Source: Egibacteraceae bacterium (GTDB taxonomy: Bacteria > Actinomycetota > Nitriliruptoria > Euzebyales > Egibacteraceae). From it: a DNA stretch of 47,676 bases. The notes under the pieces were generated by a model. That model had not been told where the DNA came from. It ran no database searches and was given only the letters and a program-made list of their open reading frames with translations. The stretch lies in contig DATLGH010000011.1 of NCBI GenBank assembly GCA_035540635.1, forward strand, positions 1-47,676. Reading direction: 5' to 3'. The position numbers and the translations under genes are program-made. Position 1 is the first letter of the stretch; each line of letters opens with the position of its first letter. Positions 25,747-33,162 of the stretch are shown here, piece after piece.

Positions 25747-26895
25747 ATGACGAGCGAGATCTCGCTGCGCGGGGCGCCCGTGCCCCCCGAAGACCCGACC
25801 GACCTCACCGTCGAGGACTACAAGGCGGCGCTCGAGTCCACCGTCGAGGAGATCAAGCGCGACGACGTACCCTCGCTCGCGGCCGGGGTGGCGTTCAAGA
25901 TCTTCCTGTCGCTGTTCCCCGCGCTCCTCGCCGGGGTTGCGGTCTTCAGCATCGTCACCACCCCCGCGGACCTCCTCCGCCTCTTCGGCTACCTCTCCGG
26001 GATCCTGCCCGCGGAGGCGCTCAGCCTGCTCGAGGAGCCGCTGGTGAACCTGGCCGAAGGCGGGGGCGCCAGCGCCGGCGGTGTGGCGGCCGCCGGTGTG
26101 CTCGCCGGACTGTGGGCGGCCACCTCCGCCGCGGTGACGCTCGTCAAGGCTCTCAGCCGCGCGTACGACGTCGAGGAGAGTCGCAAGTTCGTCGCGCAGC
26201 GGCTCGTCGCGCTCGCCATCACCCTCGCGCTCTTCCTCACCATCGTCGGTCTCATCGTGCTCGTCGTCGCGGGCCGGCCGATCCAGGAGGCGCTCGTGCC
26301 CCCGCAGTTCGGTGCGGTAGCCGGTGTGCTGCTCGGCATCGCCCGAGTAGCGGTCGCCATCGTCCTGCTCGTGATGCTGTTCGCCTTCGTCTACTGGATC
26401 GGGCCGGACCGCGAGCGCCCCGAGTGGGCATGGCTCAGCCCCGGCGCGGTCGTCGGCGTGATCGGGTGGCTCGTGCTGTCGGGCGCCTTCACCCTCTACG
26501 TGCGGCTGGCCGGCGACTACGACGCCACGTACGGGGCGCTCGGCGGGGTCATCGTCCTGCTGCTGTGGCTGCAGCTGTCGATGGCCATGCTGCTGATCGG
26601 CGCCGAGCTCAACCGCGAGATCGAGCGCATCCACGACATCAAGGCCGCGGTCGCTGAGGGCGCGGGGTTCGCGCTCGCCGAACCCCTGAGCGAGGCGGCC
26701 AGCCAGGCGCCCGACCCCGGTGCCAGCCTCGTCTTGCCGGCCGTTCCTCCTCCCGCAGCCGGCGATCCCCCACCCGGGCTCGAGCGGCGGAGCCGGAACG
26801 GCGCAGGTGGCGTGGCGCGCGTCGGGATGGCTGCCGCAGCCGTGGTGAGGACCCTGGCGGTGAGCAGGCGCCGCCGGCGTGCGCGCACGCGGTGA
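25747..26895 (+). CDS. YihY/virulence factor BrkB-family membrane protein
   Basis: The 382-residue protein has the BrkB/YihY pattern: a short N-terminal cytoplasmic segment, then about six transmembrane helices between residues 45 and 290. Conserved blocks are PSLAAGVAFKIFLSLFPALL, GLWAATSAAVTLVKALSRAY, VYWIGPD and YGALGGVIVLLLWLQLSMAM. The C-terminal tail (about 300-382) is hydrophilic and basic. The family was once called ribonuclease BN in error, and its function is unresolved. Ribosome-binding sequence is poor; the only GGAG lies in the loop of the hairpin just upstream. A perfect 14-bp palindrome (25753-25766) lies directly after the start. Confidence 0.88.
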   Translation: MTSEISLRGAPVPPEDPTDLTVEDYKAALESTVEEIKRDDVPSLAAGVAFKIFLSLFPALLAGVAVFSIVTTPADLLRLFGYLSGILPAEALSLLEEPLVNLAEGGGASAGGVAAAGVLAGLWAATSAAVTLVKALSRAYDVEESRKFVAQRLVALAITLALFLTIVGLIVLVVAGRPIQEALVPPQFGAVAGVLLGIARVAVAIVLLVMLFAFVYWIGPDRERPEWAWLSPGAVVGVIGWLVLSGAFTLYVRLAGDYDATYGALGGVIVLLLWLQLSMAMLLIGAELNREIERIHDIKAAVAEGAGFALAEPLSEAASQAPDPGASLVLPAVPPPAAGDPPPGLERRSRNGAGGVARVGMAAAAVVRTLAVSRRRRRARTR

Positions 26896-26928
26896 CGGCC
26901 GGGTTCGTGGTCGCGGTCACCCGGGCGG

Positions 26929-27004
26929 TAGCCTCCGGAGGGCTCACCACCGGCCTCGGCCGCGTGAGTGACCCAACCGCGACGACCTGACCCCCGGAGC
27001 GTTC
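26929..27004 (+). promoter_or_regulatory. Candidate promoter and leader of the mrp operon
   Basis: TAGCCT at 26929-26934 fits TAnnnT and would give a leader of about 64 bases. The leader contains CTCAC and GTGAG with GGCC repeats between, so it can fold. GGAG at 26997-27000 is the ribosome binding site for the GTG at 27005. Confidence 0.35.
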
Positions 27005-29404
27005 GTGCTGTTCGCCCTGCTGGGCCTCCACGCGCTACTCGCCGTGGTGGCTCCCCTCCTGGCCCGCCGCCTGGGTCGTGGGGTCTTCCTCATGTGCGCT
27101 CTGGCCCCGGCGGCCACGACGGCCTACGGGGCGGCGCACGCGCCGGCGGTGCTCGCCGGCGGCGAGCTGCGCGAGACCCTCGCCTGGGCGCCGTCCCTCG
27201 GCGTTTCCGGTGACCTGCGCCTCGACGCGTTCGCGCTGCTCATGCTCGCCCTCGTCTCGGGCATCGGCACGCTGATCTTCCTCTACGCCTACGGCTACTT
27301 CTCCACCCCCCGCGGGGACCTCGGCAAGTTCGCGGCCACCCTCACCGGCTTCGCCGGCTCCATGCTCGGCCTCGTCCTCGCCGACAACCTCCTCTTCCTG
27401 TTCGTCTTCTGGGAGCTCACGTCGATCACGAGCTACCTCCTCATCGGCTTCGAGGACCGCAAGGCCCCCGCGCGGGACGCCGCCCTCCAGGCCCTTCTCA
27501 CGACCGGTGCCGGCGGTCTGGCGCTGCTCGGCGGTGTCGTGCTCATCGGCGAGGCCGCGGGCACCTACAGCCTGTCGGCGGTGCTCGCCCAACCCCCGAG
27601 CGGTCCGCTCGTCACCGCCGGGCTCGTCTGCTGCCTGCTCGGCGCGTTCACGAAGTCCGCGCAGGTGCCGTTCCACACGTGGCTCCCAGGAGCGATGGCC
27701 GCGCCGACGCCGGTGAGCGCCTACCTGCACTCCGCCACCATGGTCAAGGCCGGCGTGTACCTCGTCGCTCGCTTCGGTCCGGCCTTCGCCACGGATCCGG
27801 CCTGGCGCCCGCTCGTCATCACCGTGGGCGTCCTCACCATGCTCGTCGGCGCCTACCGGGCGCTGCGCCAGCACGACCTCAAGCTGCTGCTCGCCTACGG
27901 GACGGTCAGCCAGCTCGGGTTCATGATGGTGCTGTTCGGTGTCGGCACCGCCAAAGCCACCTTCGCTGGCACGGCACTGCTGCTCGCCCACGGCGTGTTC
28001 AAGGCCGCGCTGTTCATGGTCGTCGGCATCGTCGACCACGAGGCCCACACCCGCGACCTGCGCCGGCTCAACCGCCTGTACCGCGGGATGCCCGCCACCT
28101 TCGCCGTGGCGGCGGTGGCCGCCGCCTCGATGGCGGGCCTGCCTCCGCTGCTCGGCTTCATCTCCAAGGAGGCGGCCTTCGAGGCGTTCGTTCGGGCAGG
28201 CTTCGGCCCCCTCGGCGTACCGGCCCTGGTCGGGGTGGTCATCGGCTCGATCCTCACCTTCGCCTACAGCGCCCGGTTCCTGTGGGGGGGCTTCGGGCCC
28301 GCGCAGGGCGAGGACCTCGTCGGCCCGCGCGTGCACCGCCCGCCCTGGTACTTCCTCGCACCCGCCGCTGTTCTCGGCCTGCTGACCGTCGCGCTCGGTC
28401 TCGTGCCGGAGCCGGCTGACCCGCTCGTGAACCAGGGCGCGGTCGCGCTGGACCCACGGTGGACGCCCGAGGCCCTCGCGCTGTGGCACGGCCCGACGAT
28501 GGCCCTCTGGCTGTCGGCCGTCGTCGTCGGTGTGGGCCTCGGCTTGTTCCTCGCCCGGCGCACCGTGGAACGTGTGCAGCAGCTGCTGCCCCCCCTGCCG
28601 GGATCGAAGGAGGCCTACGAGGCGAGCGTGCGCGGCCTGCTGCGCAGCGCGAGGACCGTCACCGGCATCGTCCAGAACGGCTCGCTGCCGATCTATCTCG
28701 CGGTCATCAGCCTGACGCTCGTGATCCTGCCCGGCAGCGCCCTCGTGAACGTGCTGCGCCTCCCGGGCGCGCCCGCGTGGGCGGCCAACCCCGCACAGGG
28801 CCTCGTCGCCGTCCTCGTGATCGCCGCCGCCATCGGCGCGGTTGCCGCCGAGCGCCGGTTCGCCGCCGTGCTCATGCTCGGCGCCGCCGGCTACGGCGTC
28901 GCGCTGCTGTTCGTCATCCACGGGGCACCTGACCTGGCCCTCACGCAGGTGCTGGTGGAGACGCTGTCCATCGTCGTGTTCGTGCTCGTCCTGCGCCACC
29001 TCCCCGCCCGCTTCGGTCGCCCGGGCGGCCCGTTCGGCGCCCGCCTGCGCGCCCTCGTCGCCGGCATGGTGGGGCTCTTCATGTTCGCCTTCGCCCTCGT
29101 CGCGGCCGGTGCCCGCAGTGGTGTCGAGGCGCCGCCCGTCTCCGCGGAGTACCTGGCCCGATCGCTGCCCGAGGGCTCGGGACGCAACGTCGTCAACGTC
29201 ATCCTCGTCGACTTCCGCGCACTGGACACCCTCGGGGAGATCGTCGTGCTCCTCGTCGCCGCCGTAGGGATCATGGCGCTCGTCTCCGCCGGTCGCCGCG
29301 ACGCGGCAGCCGAGGCCGACCCTGCTGACGAGCAGGCACGCCGCAAGGCCCGCGACCAGCAGGCCGAGGAGCCGAGCGTCGGAGCGCGGGAGGTCGGCCC
29401 GTGA
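27005..29404 (+). CDS. mrpA: Na+/H+ antiporter subunit MrpA
   Basis: MrpA is the large NuoL-like subunit of the multi-subunit cation/proton antiporter. The 799-residue protein has about 14 helices of the antiporter module in its first 500 residues, with FWELTSITSYLLIGFE, SAQVPFHTWLPGAMAAPTPV, YLHSATMVKAGVYL and LAYGTVSQLGFMM. The C-terminal part (about 560-770) holds the additional MrpA domain related to MbhD/MbhE. GTG start; its stop overlaps mrpB by 4 bases. With mrpBCDEFG it should form one membrane complex in Na+ and pH homeostasis. Confidence 0.95.
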   Translation: MLFALLGLHALLAVVAPLLARRLGRGVFLMCALAPAATTAYGAAHAPAVLAGGELRETLAWAPSLGVSGDLRLDAFALLMLALVSGIGTLIFLYAYGYFSTPRGDLGKFAATLTGFAGSMLGLVLADNLLFLFVFWELTSITSYLLIGFEDRKAPARDAALQALLTTGAGGLALLGGVVLIGEAAGTYSLSAVLAQPPSGPLVTAGLVCCLLGAFTKSAQVPFHTWLPGAMAAPTPVSAYLHSATMVKAGVYLVARFGPAFATDPAWRPLVITVGVLTMLVGAYRALRQHDLKLLLAYGTVSQLGFMMVLFGVGTAKATFAGTALLLAHGVFKAALFMVVGIVDHEAHTRDLRRLNRLYRGMPATFAVAAVAAASMAGLPPLLGFISKEAAFEAFVRAGFGPLGVPALVGVVIGSILTFAYSARFLWGGFGPAQGEDLVGPRVHRPPWYFLAPAAVLGLLTVALGLVPEPADPLVNQGAVALDPRWTPEALALWHGPTMALWLSAVVVGVGLGLFLARRTVERVQQLLPPLPGSKEAYEASVRGLLRSARTVTGIVQNGSLPIYLAVISLTLVILPGSALVNVLRLPGAPAWAANPAQGLVAVLVIAAAIGAVAAERRFAAVLMLGAAGYGVALLFVIHGAPDLALTQVLVETLSIVVFVLVLRHLPARFGRPGGPFGARLRALVAGMVGLFMFAFALVAAGARSGVEAPPVSAEYLARSLPEGSGRNVVNVILVDFRALDTLGEIVVLLVAAVGIMALVSAGRRDAAAEADPADEQARRKARDQQAEEPSVGAREVGP

Positions 29405-29844
29405 AGTCGCTGATCCTGGAGACCGGCACCCGCGCGGTCTTTCACACCATTCTCGTCTTCAGCGTGTTCCTGCTGTTCGCCGGCCACAACTCCCCCGGCG
29501 GGGGCTTCATCGGCGGACTGGTCGCCGGGGCCGCCCTGGTGCTGCGCTACGTCGCGTACGGAGCCCAGGACGTGCACCGGCTGGTCCCCCTCGCCCCCGA
29601 GGCGATCCTGGGGGTCGGCGTCCTCCTCGCGGCGGGCACCGGCGTGGGCGGCCTGCTGCTCGGCGGCGACTTCCTCGAGGCGGGCTACCTGTTCCGCCGC
29701 GAGCTGCCGCTGCTCGACACCGTTGCGCTGCACAGCGCGGTGATCTTCGACATCGGGGTCTTCTGCGTGGTGGTGGGCCTCGTGCTGGGGCTCGTCGCAA
29801 GCCTCGGTGCGGAGCGCTACAACCCGGAAGGCGGGTCCCGGTGA
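29401..29844 (+). CDS. mrpB: Na+/H+ antiporter subunit MrpB
   Basis: A 147-residue membrane protein with four helices of the MnhB/MrpB domain. FSVFLLFAGHNSPGGGFIGG at about residues 20-39 is the family signature, and LEAGYLFRRELPLLDTVALH and IFDIGVFCVVVGLVL follow. It sits between mrpA and mrpC with 4-base overlaps on both sides and starts with GTG. It is a core subunit of the Mrp complex. Confidence 0.95.
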   Translation: MKSLILETGTRAVFHTILVFSVFLLFAGHNSPGGGFIGGLVAGAALVLRYVAYGAQDVHRLVPLAPEAILGVGVLLAAGTGVGGLLLGGDFLEAGYLFRRELPLLDTVALHSAVIFDIGVFCVVVGLVLGLVASLGAERYNPEGGSR

Positions 29845-30269
29845 ACCTCGCGCTCGCCGCCACCGTCGCGACGCTCTACGCCGTCGGGACCTACCTCCTG
29901 CTGCAGCGCACGCTGACACGCATCGTCATCGGCCTCGCGATGATGGGCCACGGCGCGAACCTGCTCCTGCTCATGGCCGGCGGCGACCCGGGGGTGCCCC
30001 CCCTCATCACCGCCGACCAGCCACCCGCCGCGGCGGCCGACCCGCTCCCGCAGGCGCTCGCACTGACCGCCATCGTCATCACCTTCGGCGTGATCGCCTT
30101 CCTGCTGGCCCTCGCCTACCGCAGCTGGGTCGTCACCCACGACGACACCGTCGAGGACGACGTGGAGGACCGCCGCATCGCCGCCCGTGACGTGGAGGAC
30201 CGCCGCATCGCCGCCCGTGACGAGGAGGACCGCCGCATCGCCGCCCGTGACGAGGAGGCCCGCCGGTGA
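29841..30269 (+). CDS. mrpC: Na+/H+ antiporter subunit MrpC with a repeat tail
   Basis: The 142-residue protein is NuoK-like: three helices, with GTYLLLQRTLTRIVIGLAMM, GHGANLLLL and DPLPQALALTAIVITFGVIA. The usual MrpC ends near residue 105; here a highly charged tail of about 36 residues follows. It is encoded by nearly four tandem 30-base units, giving repeats of the type DVEDRRIAAR (later units have DEEDRRIAAR). The tail is predicted helical and cytoplasmic. GTG start in the mrpB stop; the mrpD GTG lies in its own stop. Confidence 0.94.
   Translation: MNLALAATVATLYAVGTYLLLQRTLTRIVIGLAMMGHGANLLLLMAGGDPGVPPLITADQPPAAAADPLPQALALTAIVITFGVIAFLLALAYRSWVVTHDDTVEDDVEDRRIAARDVEDRRIAARDEEDRRIAARDEEARR
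30159..30266 (+). repeat. Tandem 30-bp repeat inside mrpC
   Basis: Units at 30159-30188, 30189-30218 and 30219-30248 are followed by a partial fourth at 30249-30266. Units 1 and 2 are identical; unit 3 differs by one base. The period is a multiple of three, so copy-number change would keep the frame. Confidence 0.95.
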
Positions 30270-31786
30270 GCGTGCTGCCGGCAACGGTCTTCGTCCCCCT
30301 CCTCGGCGCCGCGGTGGCCCTCGTGGCCCATCGCCACATGCAGATCCAGCGGGTGGTGTCCGTCGCGACGGTGGCGGCGACGCTCGCGGCCTGCGTCGCT
30401 GCGCTCGTGCGGGCGGAGGGGCAGGGCACCCTCGTCGCGACGCTCGGAGGCTGGCCGGCGCCCTTCGGCATCGTCCTCGTGGGCGACGTCTTCAGCACCC
30501 TGCTCCTCGCCGTGTCGATGGCCACGGTCCTCGGGGTGCTGCTCTTCGCACTCGGCCAGCTCGAGCCCCACGTCGAGGCGCGCTACTTCCACCCCCTCTA
30601 CCTCGTGCTCGCCGCGGGCGTGAGCGCCTCGTTTCTCACCGGCGACCTCTTCAACCTCTTCGTCGCGTTCGAGGTCATGCTCATCGCGAGCTACGCCCTG
30701 CTGACGTTGGGCGGCGCCCGCTCAGACGTGCGGCCCGCCATGACCTACGTGGTCGTGAGCCTGCTGTCCTCGACGCTGTTCATCACCGCCGTCGGTCTGA
30801 TCTACGCCGCAACCGGGACGGTCAACCTGGCGGACCTGGCCGGGCGCATGGCGCAGGTGCCGGCCGGCCTCCAGCTCGCGTTCTCCTTGCTGCTGCTCGT
30901 CGTCTTCGGGATCAAGGCGGCGATCTTCCCGCTGTTCTTCTGGCTGCCCGACAGCTACCCCACAGCCCCGACCGCGGTGACCGCCGTCTTCGCGGGCCTG
31001 CTCACCAAGGTCGGCGTCTACGCCATCATCCGTACGCAGACCATCCTCTTCGGCGGCGTCAACACCGGCCCGGACACCCTCCTGCTGTTCATCGCCGGGG
31101 CGACGATGCTCGTCGGGGTCCTCGGAGCGATCGCGCAGGATGACGTCAAGCGCATCCTGAGCTTCCACATCGTGAGCCAGATCGGCTACATGCTGCTCGG
31201 CCTCGGCCTGTTCACCGCCGCCGGACTGGCCGGCGCCACGCTGTTCATCGCGCACCAGATCCCCGTCAAGACCTCGCTCTTCCTCGTCGGCGGCATGGTG
31301 GAGAAGGTCACCGGGACCGGGGCGCTGCGCCGGCTCGGCGGCCTGGTCCGACGCATGCCCGTCGCCGGCGTCCTGTGGATGCTCGCTGCCCTGTCCCTGG
31401 CGGGCCTCCCGCCGTTCAGCGGGTTCTTCGGCAAGCTCGCCCTCGTCCAGGCGGGGTTCGCCGCCGAGCGCTACGTCATCGTCGGCGTGGCGCTGTTCGG
31501 CAGCGTCCTCACGCTCTTCTCCATGATCAAGATCTGGAACGGCGCGTTCTGGGGAGTCCCCGACGAGGATCCGCCGCTCGAGTCCGCTCGCGGTGAGGGG
31601 CGCCTGCGGGCGCCGGTCATGATGACCGGGGCCGCCGTGGGCCTCGTGGGCCTGACCCTCGGGATCGCCGTCGCCGCCGAGCCGCTGTGGAGCCTGTCGC
31701 AACGCGCCGGCGCCGAGCTCGCGGACCGTCAGGTCTACGTCGACTCCGTCCTCGGGCCGCCTGGTGTGGCGCGGGAGGGCGGATGA
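30266..31786 (+). CDS. mrpD: Na+/H+ antiporter subunit MrpD
   Basis: A 506-residue NuoN/NuoM-like subunit with about 14 helices. Typical blocks are GDLFNLFVAFEVMLIASYAL (about residues 125-144, with the key Glu), FGIKAAIFPLFFWLPDSYPT, FAGLLTKVGVYAIIRTQT, ILSFHIVSQIGYMLLGLGL and LAGLPPFSGFFGKLALVQ. With MrpA it forms the two proton or cation-translocating modules of the complex. GTG start in the mrpC stop. Confidence 0.95.
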   Translation: MSVLPATVFVPLLGAAVALVAHRHMQIQRVVSVATVAATLAACVAALVRAEGQGTLVATLGGWPAPFGIVLVGDVFSTLLLAVSMATVLGVLLFALGQLEPHVEARYFHPLYLVLAAGVSASFLTGDLFNLFVAFEVMLIASYALLTLGGARSDVRPAMTYVVVSLLSSTLFITAVGLIYAATGTVNLADLAGRMAQVPAGLQLAFSLLLLVVFGIKAAIFPLFFWLPDSYPTAPTAVTAVFAGLLTKVGVYAIIRTQTILFGGVNTGPDTLLLFIAGATMLVGVLGAIAQDDVKRILSFHIVSQIGYMLLGLGLFTAAGLAGATLFIAHQIPVKTSLFLVGGMVEKVTGTGALRRLGGLVRRMPVAGVLWMLAALSLAGLPPFSGFFGKLALVQAGFAAERYVIVGVALFGSVLTLFSMIKIWNGAFWGVPDEDPPLESARGEGRLRAPVMMTGAAVGLVGLTLGIAVAAEPLWSLSQRAGAELADRQVYVDSVLGPPGVAREGG

Positions 31787-32388
31787 TGCGCGGCCGGCTG
31801 CTCTTCGTCGCGTGGCTGCTGGTGGTGTGGCTCGCGCTCTGGGGGGACCTGAGCGTGGCCAACGTCCTGTCCGGCGTGGTGGTGAGCGTGGCGCTCGTCC
31901 TGCTGTTCCCCCATGCGGGCCCGACCGCCACCGGCCCGATACGACCGCTGCCGACGCTCGTGTTCCTCGGCTACTTCCTCTACAAGCTCTTCGAGGCCAG
32001 CGTCGTGGTCGCCTGGGAGGTCATCACCCCACGCAACGAGGACGTGAACCTCGGGATCGTCGCCATTCCCGTCACCGGGGCGTCCCCCGCGGTGACCACG
32101 ATCGTGGCCAACGCCGTCTCCCTCGTCCCCGGCACACTCACCCTGGAGGTCCAGAGGGACCCGACGGTGCTGTTCGTCCACGTGCTCCACCTGCGGGAGA
32201 TCGAGGCCGTCCGTCGGGACGTGATGCACCTGGAAATGCTCGCCCTGAGCGCGTTCGGGAGCAAGGAGGCCCTGGCCAACGCCATGGGGCTCGTCGAGGC
32301 GCGCAAGGACGGGTCCGCCGTCGTCGCGGAGAGCCCGGGCGATCCCTCCGTCCCGGAGGACGGGCACGGGCCGGAGGGGCGCGCATGA
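31783..32388 (+). CDS. mrpE: Na+/H+ antiporter subunit MrpE
   Basis: A 201-residue protein with the MrpE pattern: two N-terminal helices (FVAWLLVVWLALWG, NVLSGVVVSVALVLLF), then FLYKLFEASVVVAWEVITPR and the soluble domain AIPVTGASPAVTTIVANAVSL...PGTLTLEV...LFVHVLHL. The acidic C-terminal extension is variable. Start at the first ATG of ATGATGCG, overlapping the mrpD stop; the second ATG is equally possible. 4-base overlap with mrpF. Confidence 0.93.
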   Translation: MMRGRLLFVAWLLVVWLALWGDLSVANVLSGVVVSVALVLLFPHAGPTATGPIRPLPTLVFLGYFLYKLFEASVVVAWEVITPRNEDVNLGIVAIPVTGASPAVTTIVANAVSLVPGTLTLEVQRDPTVLFVHVLHLREIEAVRRDVMHLEMLALSAFGSKEALANAMGLVEARKDGSAVVAESPGDPSVPEDGHGPEGRA

Positions 32389-32645
32389 CCACCGTCGTCG
32401 ACATCGGCCTGCTCCTCATCGGCGCATCGGCCAGCCTCTGCGTGCTTGCGGTCCTGCGCCGTCGTTCCCTGGCCGACCGCATCGTCGCGCTCGAGACCCT
32501 GCTCATCACCGTCGTGAGCGGGGTCGCCCTGCTCACGATGCGCACGGGCAACACCGCCTTCCTGCCCGTGCTCGTCGTCGTTGCGGTCGTCGGCTTCACA
32601 GGTGCCGTGACGGTGGCCCGCTTCATAGAACGGCGCGGCGCGTGA
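32385..32645 (+). CDS. mrpF: Na+/H+ antiporter subunit MrpF
   Basis: A small, 86-residue, three-helix subunit. SLADRIVALETLLITVVSGV contains the conserved D-R-I-V-A-L block of MrpF, and the C-terminus ends ARFIERRGA. It starts in the mrpE stop codon (ATGA). Its own stop overlaps the GTG of a 16-codon minigene, not mrpG directly, because of a local duplication. Confidence 0.92.
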   Translation: MTTVVDIGLLLIGASASLCVLAVLRRRSLADRIVALETLLITVVSGVALLTMRTGNTAFLPVLVVVAVVGFTGAVTVARFIERRGA

Positions 32646-32703
32646 GCGCCGCGGAGCGTGGCGTGCAGCCACGGGAACGGCGCGGCGCGTGAGCGCCGCG
32701 GAG
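32628..32703 (+). repeat. 29-bp direct repeat spanning the mrpF-mrpG junction
   Basis: The sequence at 32628-32656 recurs exactly at 32675-32703, a shift of 47 bases with 18 bases between copies. Each copy carries the end of MrpF (ERRGA), the GTGA overlap and the start of MrpG (SAAE), so the ancestral junction has been duplicated. Confidence 0.95.
32642..32692 (+). CDS. 16-codon minigene linking mrpF to mrpG
   Basis: The GTG at 32642 overlaps the mrpF stop (GTGA) and reads MSAAERGVQPRERRGA before a TGA at 32690 that overlaps the mrpG GTG (again GTGA). It starts like MrpG and ends like MrpF, as expected from the duplication. It may be translated only as a coupling bridge; a function of the peptide is not implied. 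Confidence 0.4.
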   Translation: MSAAERGVQPRERRGA

Positions 32704-33069
32704 GTGCCGCTCGCCCTGCTCGTGCTCACGGGGGCCGGCCTCACGCTGCTCGCGACCGTGGGCCTGCACCGGTTCCCCGACGTGTTCGCCCGGATGCACG
32801 CTGCGACGAAGTCCGCGACCCTCGGCCTGCTGCTCGTCCTCCTCGCCACCGCGTTGGCGCTCGCCGACGCAGTCGCCACCTCGAAGATCGCGCTCGTTGC
32901 CGTCCTCCAGTTCGTCACCGCACCCGTGGCCGCCCACATGATCGGGCGCGCCGCCTACCGGGCGGGTACCGAGCTCAGCCCCGAGACGCAGATCGACGAG
33001 CTCGGGGAGGCGGGGGTGCTTCCCCCGCTGCCCTCCTCGCCCGAGCCGCCGGGGGCCACGCCTTCCTGA
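32689..33069 (+). CDS. mrpG: Na+/H+ antiporter subunit MrpG
   Basis: A 126-residue subunit with three helices. The MrpG/MnhG block TLLATVGLHRFPDVFARMHA is followed by ATKSATLGLLLVLLATAL and a third helix with KIALVAVLQFVTAPVAAHMI. The hydrophilic C-terminus is variable. GTG start; ribosome access probably depends on coupling through the minigene. It ends the operon, and the P-type ATPase follows after 93 bases with its own ribosome binding site. Confidence 0.93.
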   Translation: MSAAEVPLALLVLTGAGLTLLATVGLHRFPDVFARMHAATKSATLGLLLVLLATALALADAVATSKIALVAVLQFVTAPVAAHMIGRAAYRAGTELSPETQIDELGEAGVLPPLPSSPEPPGATPS

Positions 33070-33162
33070 CGCCGCGCTCCCGGGCGCTTGCCACTCGCGT
33101 GCAGCAATGCTCCGTGGCCCGGGCGGGTAGGCATCTCTCGTCCGGCCCACGAGGGAAGCACC

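Noticed and set aside
26935-27004. A Na+-sensing riboswitch in the mrp leader
   Set aside because: The leader is only about 70 bases with simple GC stems; no conserved riboswitch core could be recognised.
30159-30266. CRISPR-like array
   Set aside because: The 30-bp units are directly adjacent without spacers and lie in frame within mrpC; it is a coding tandem repeat.
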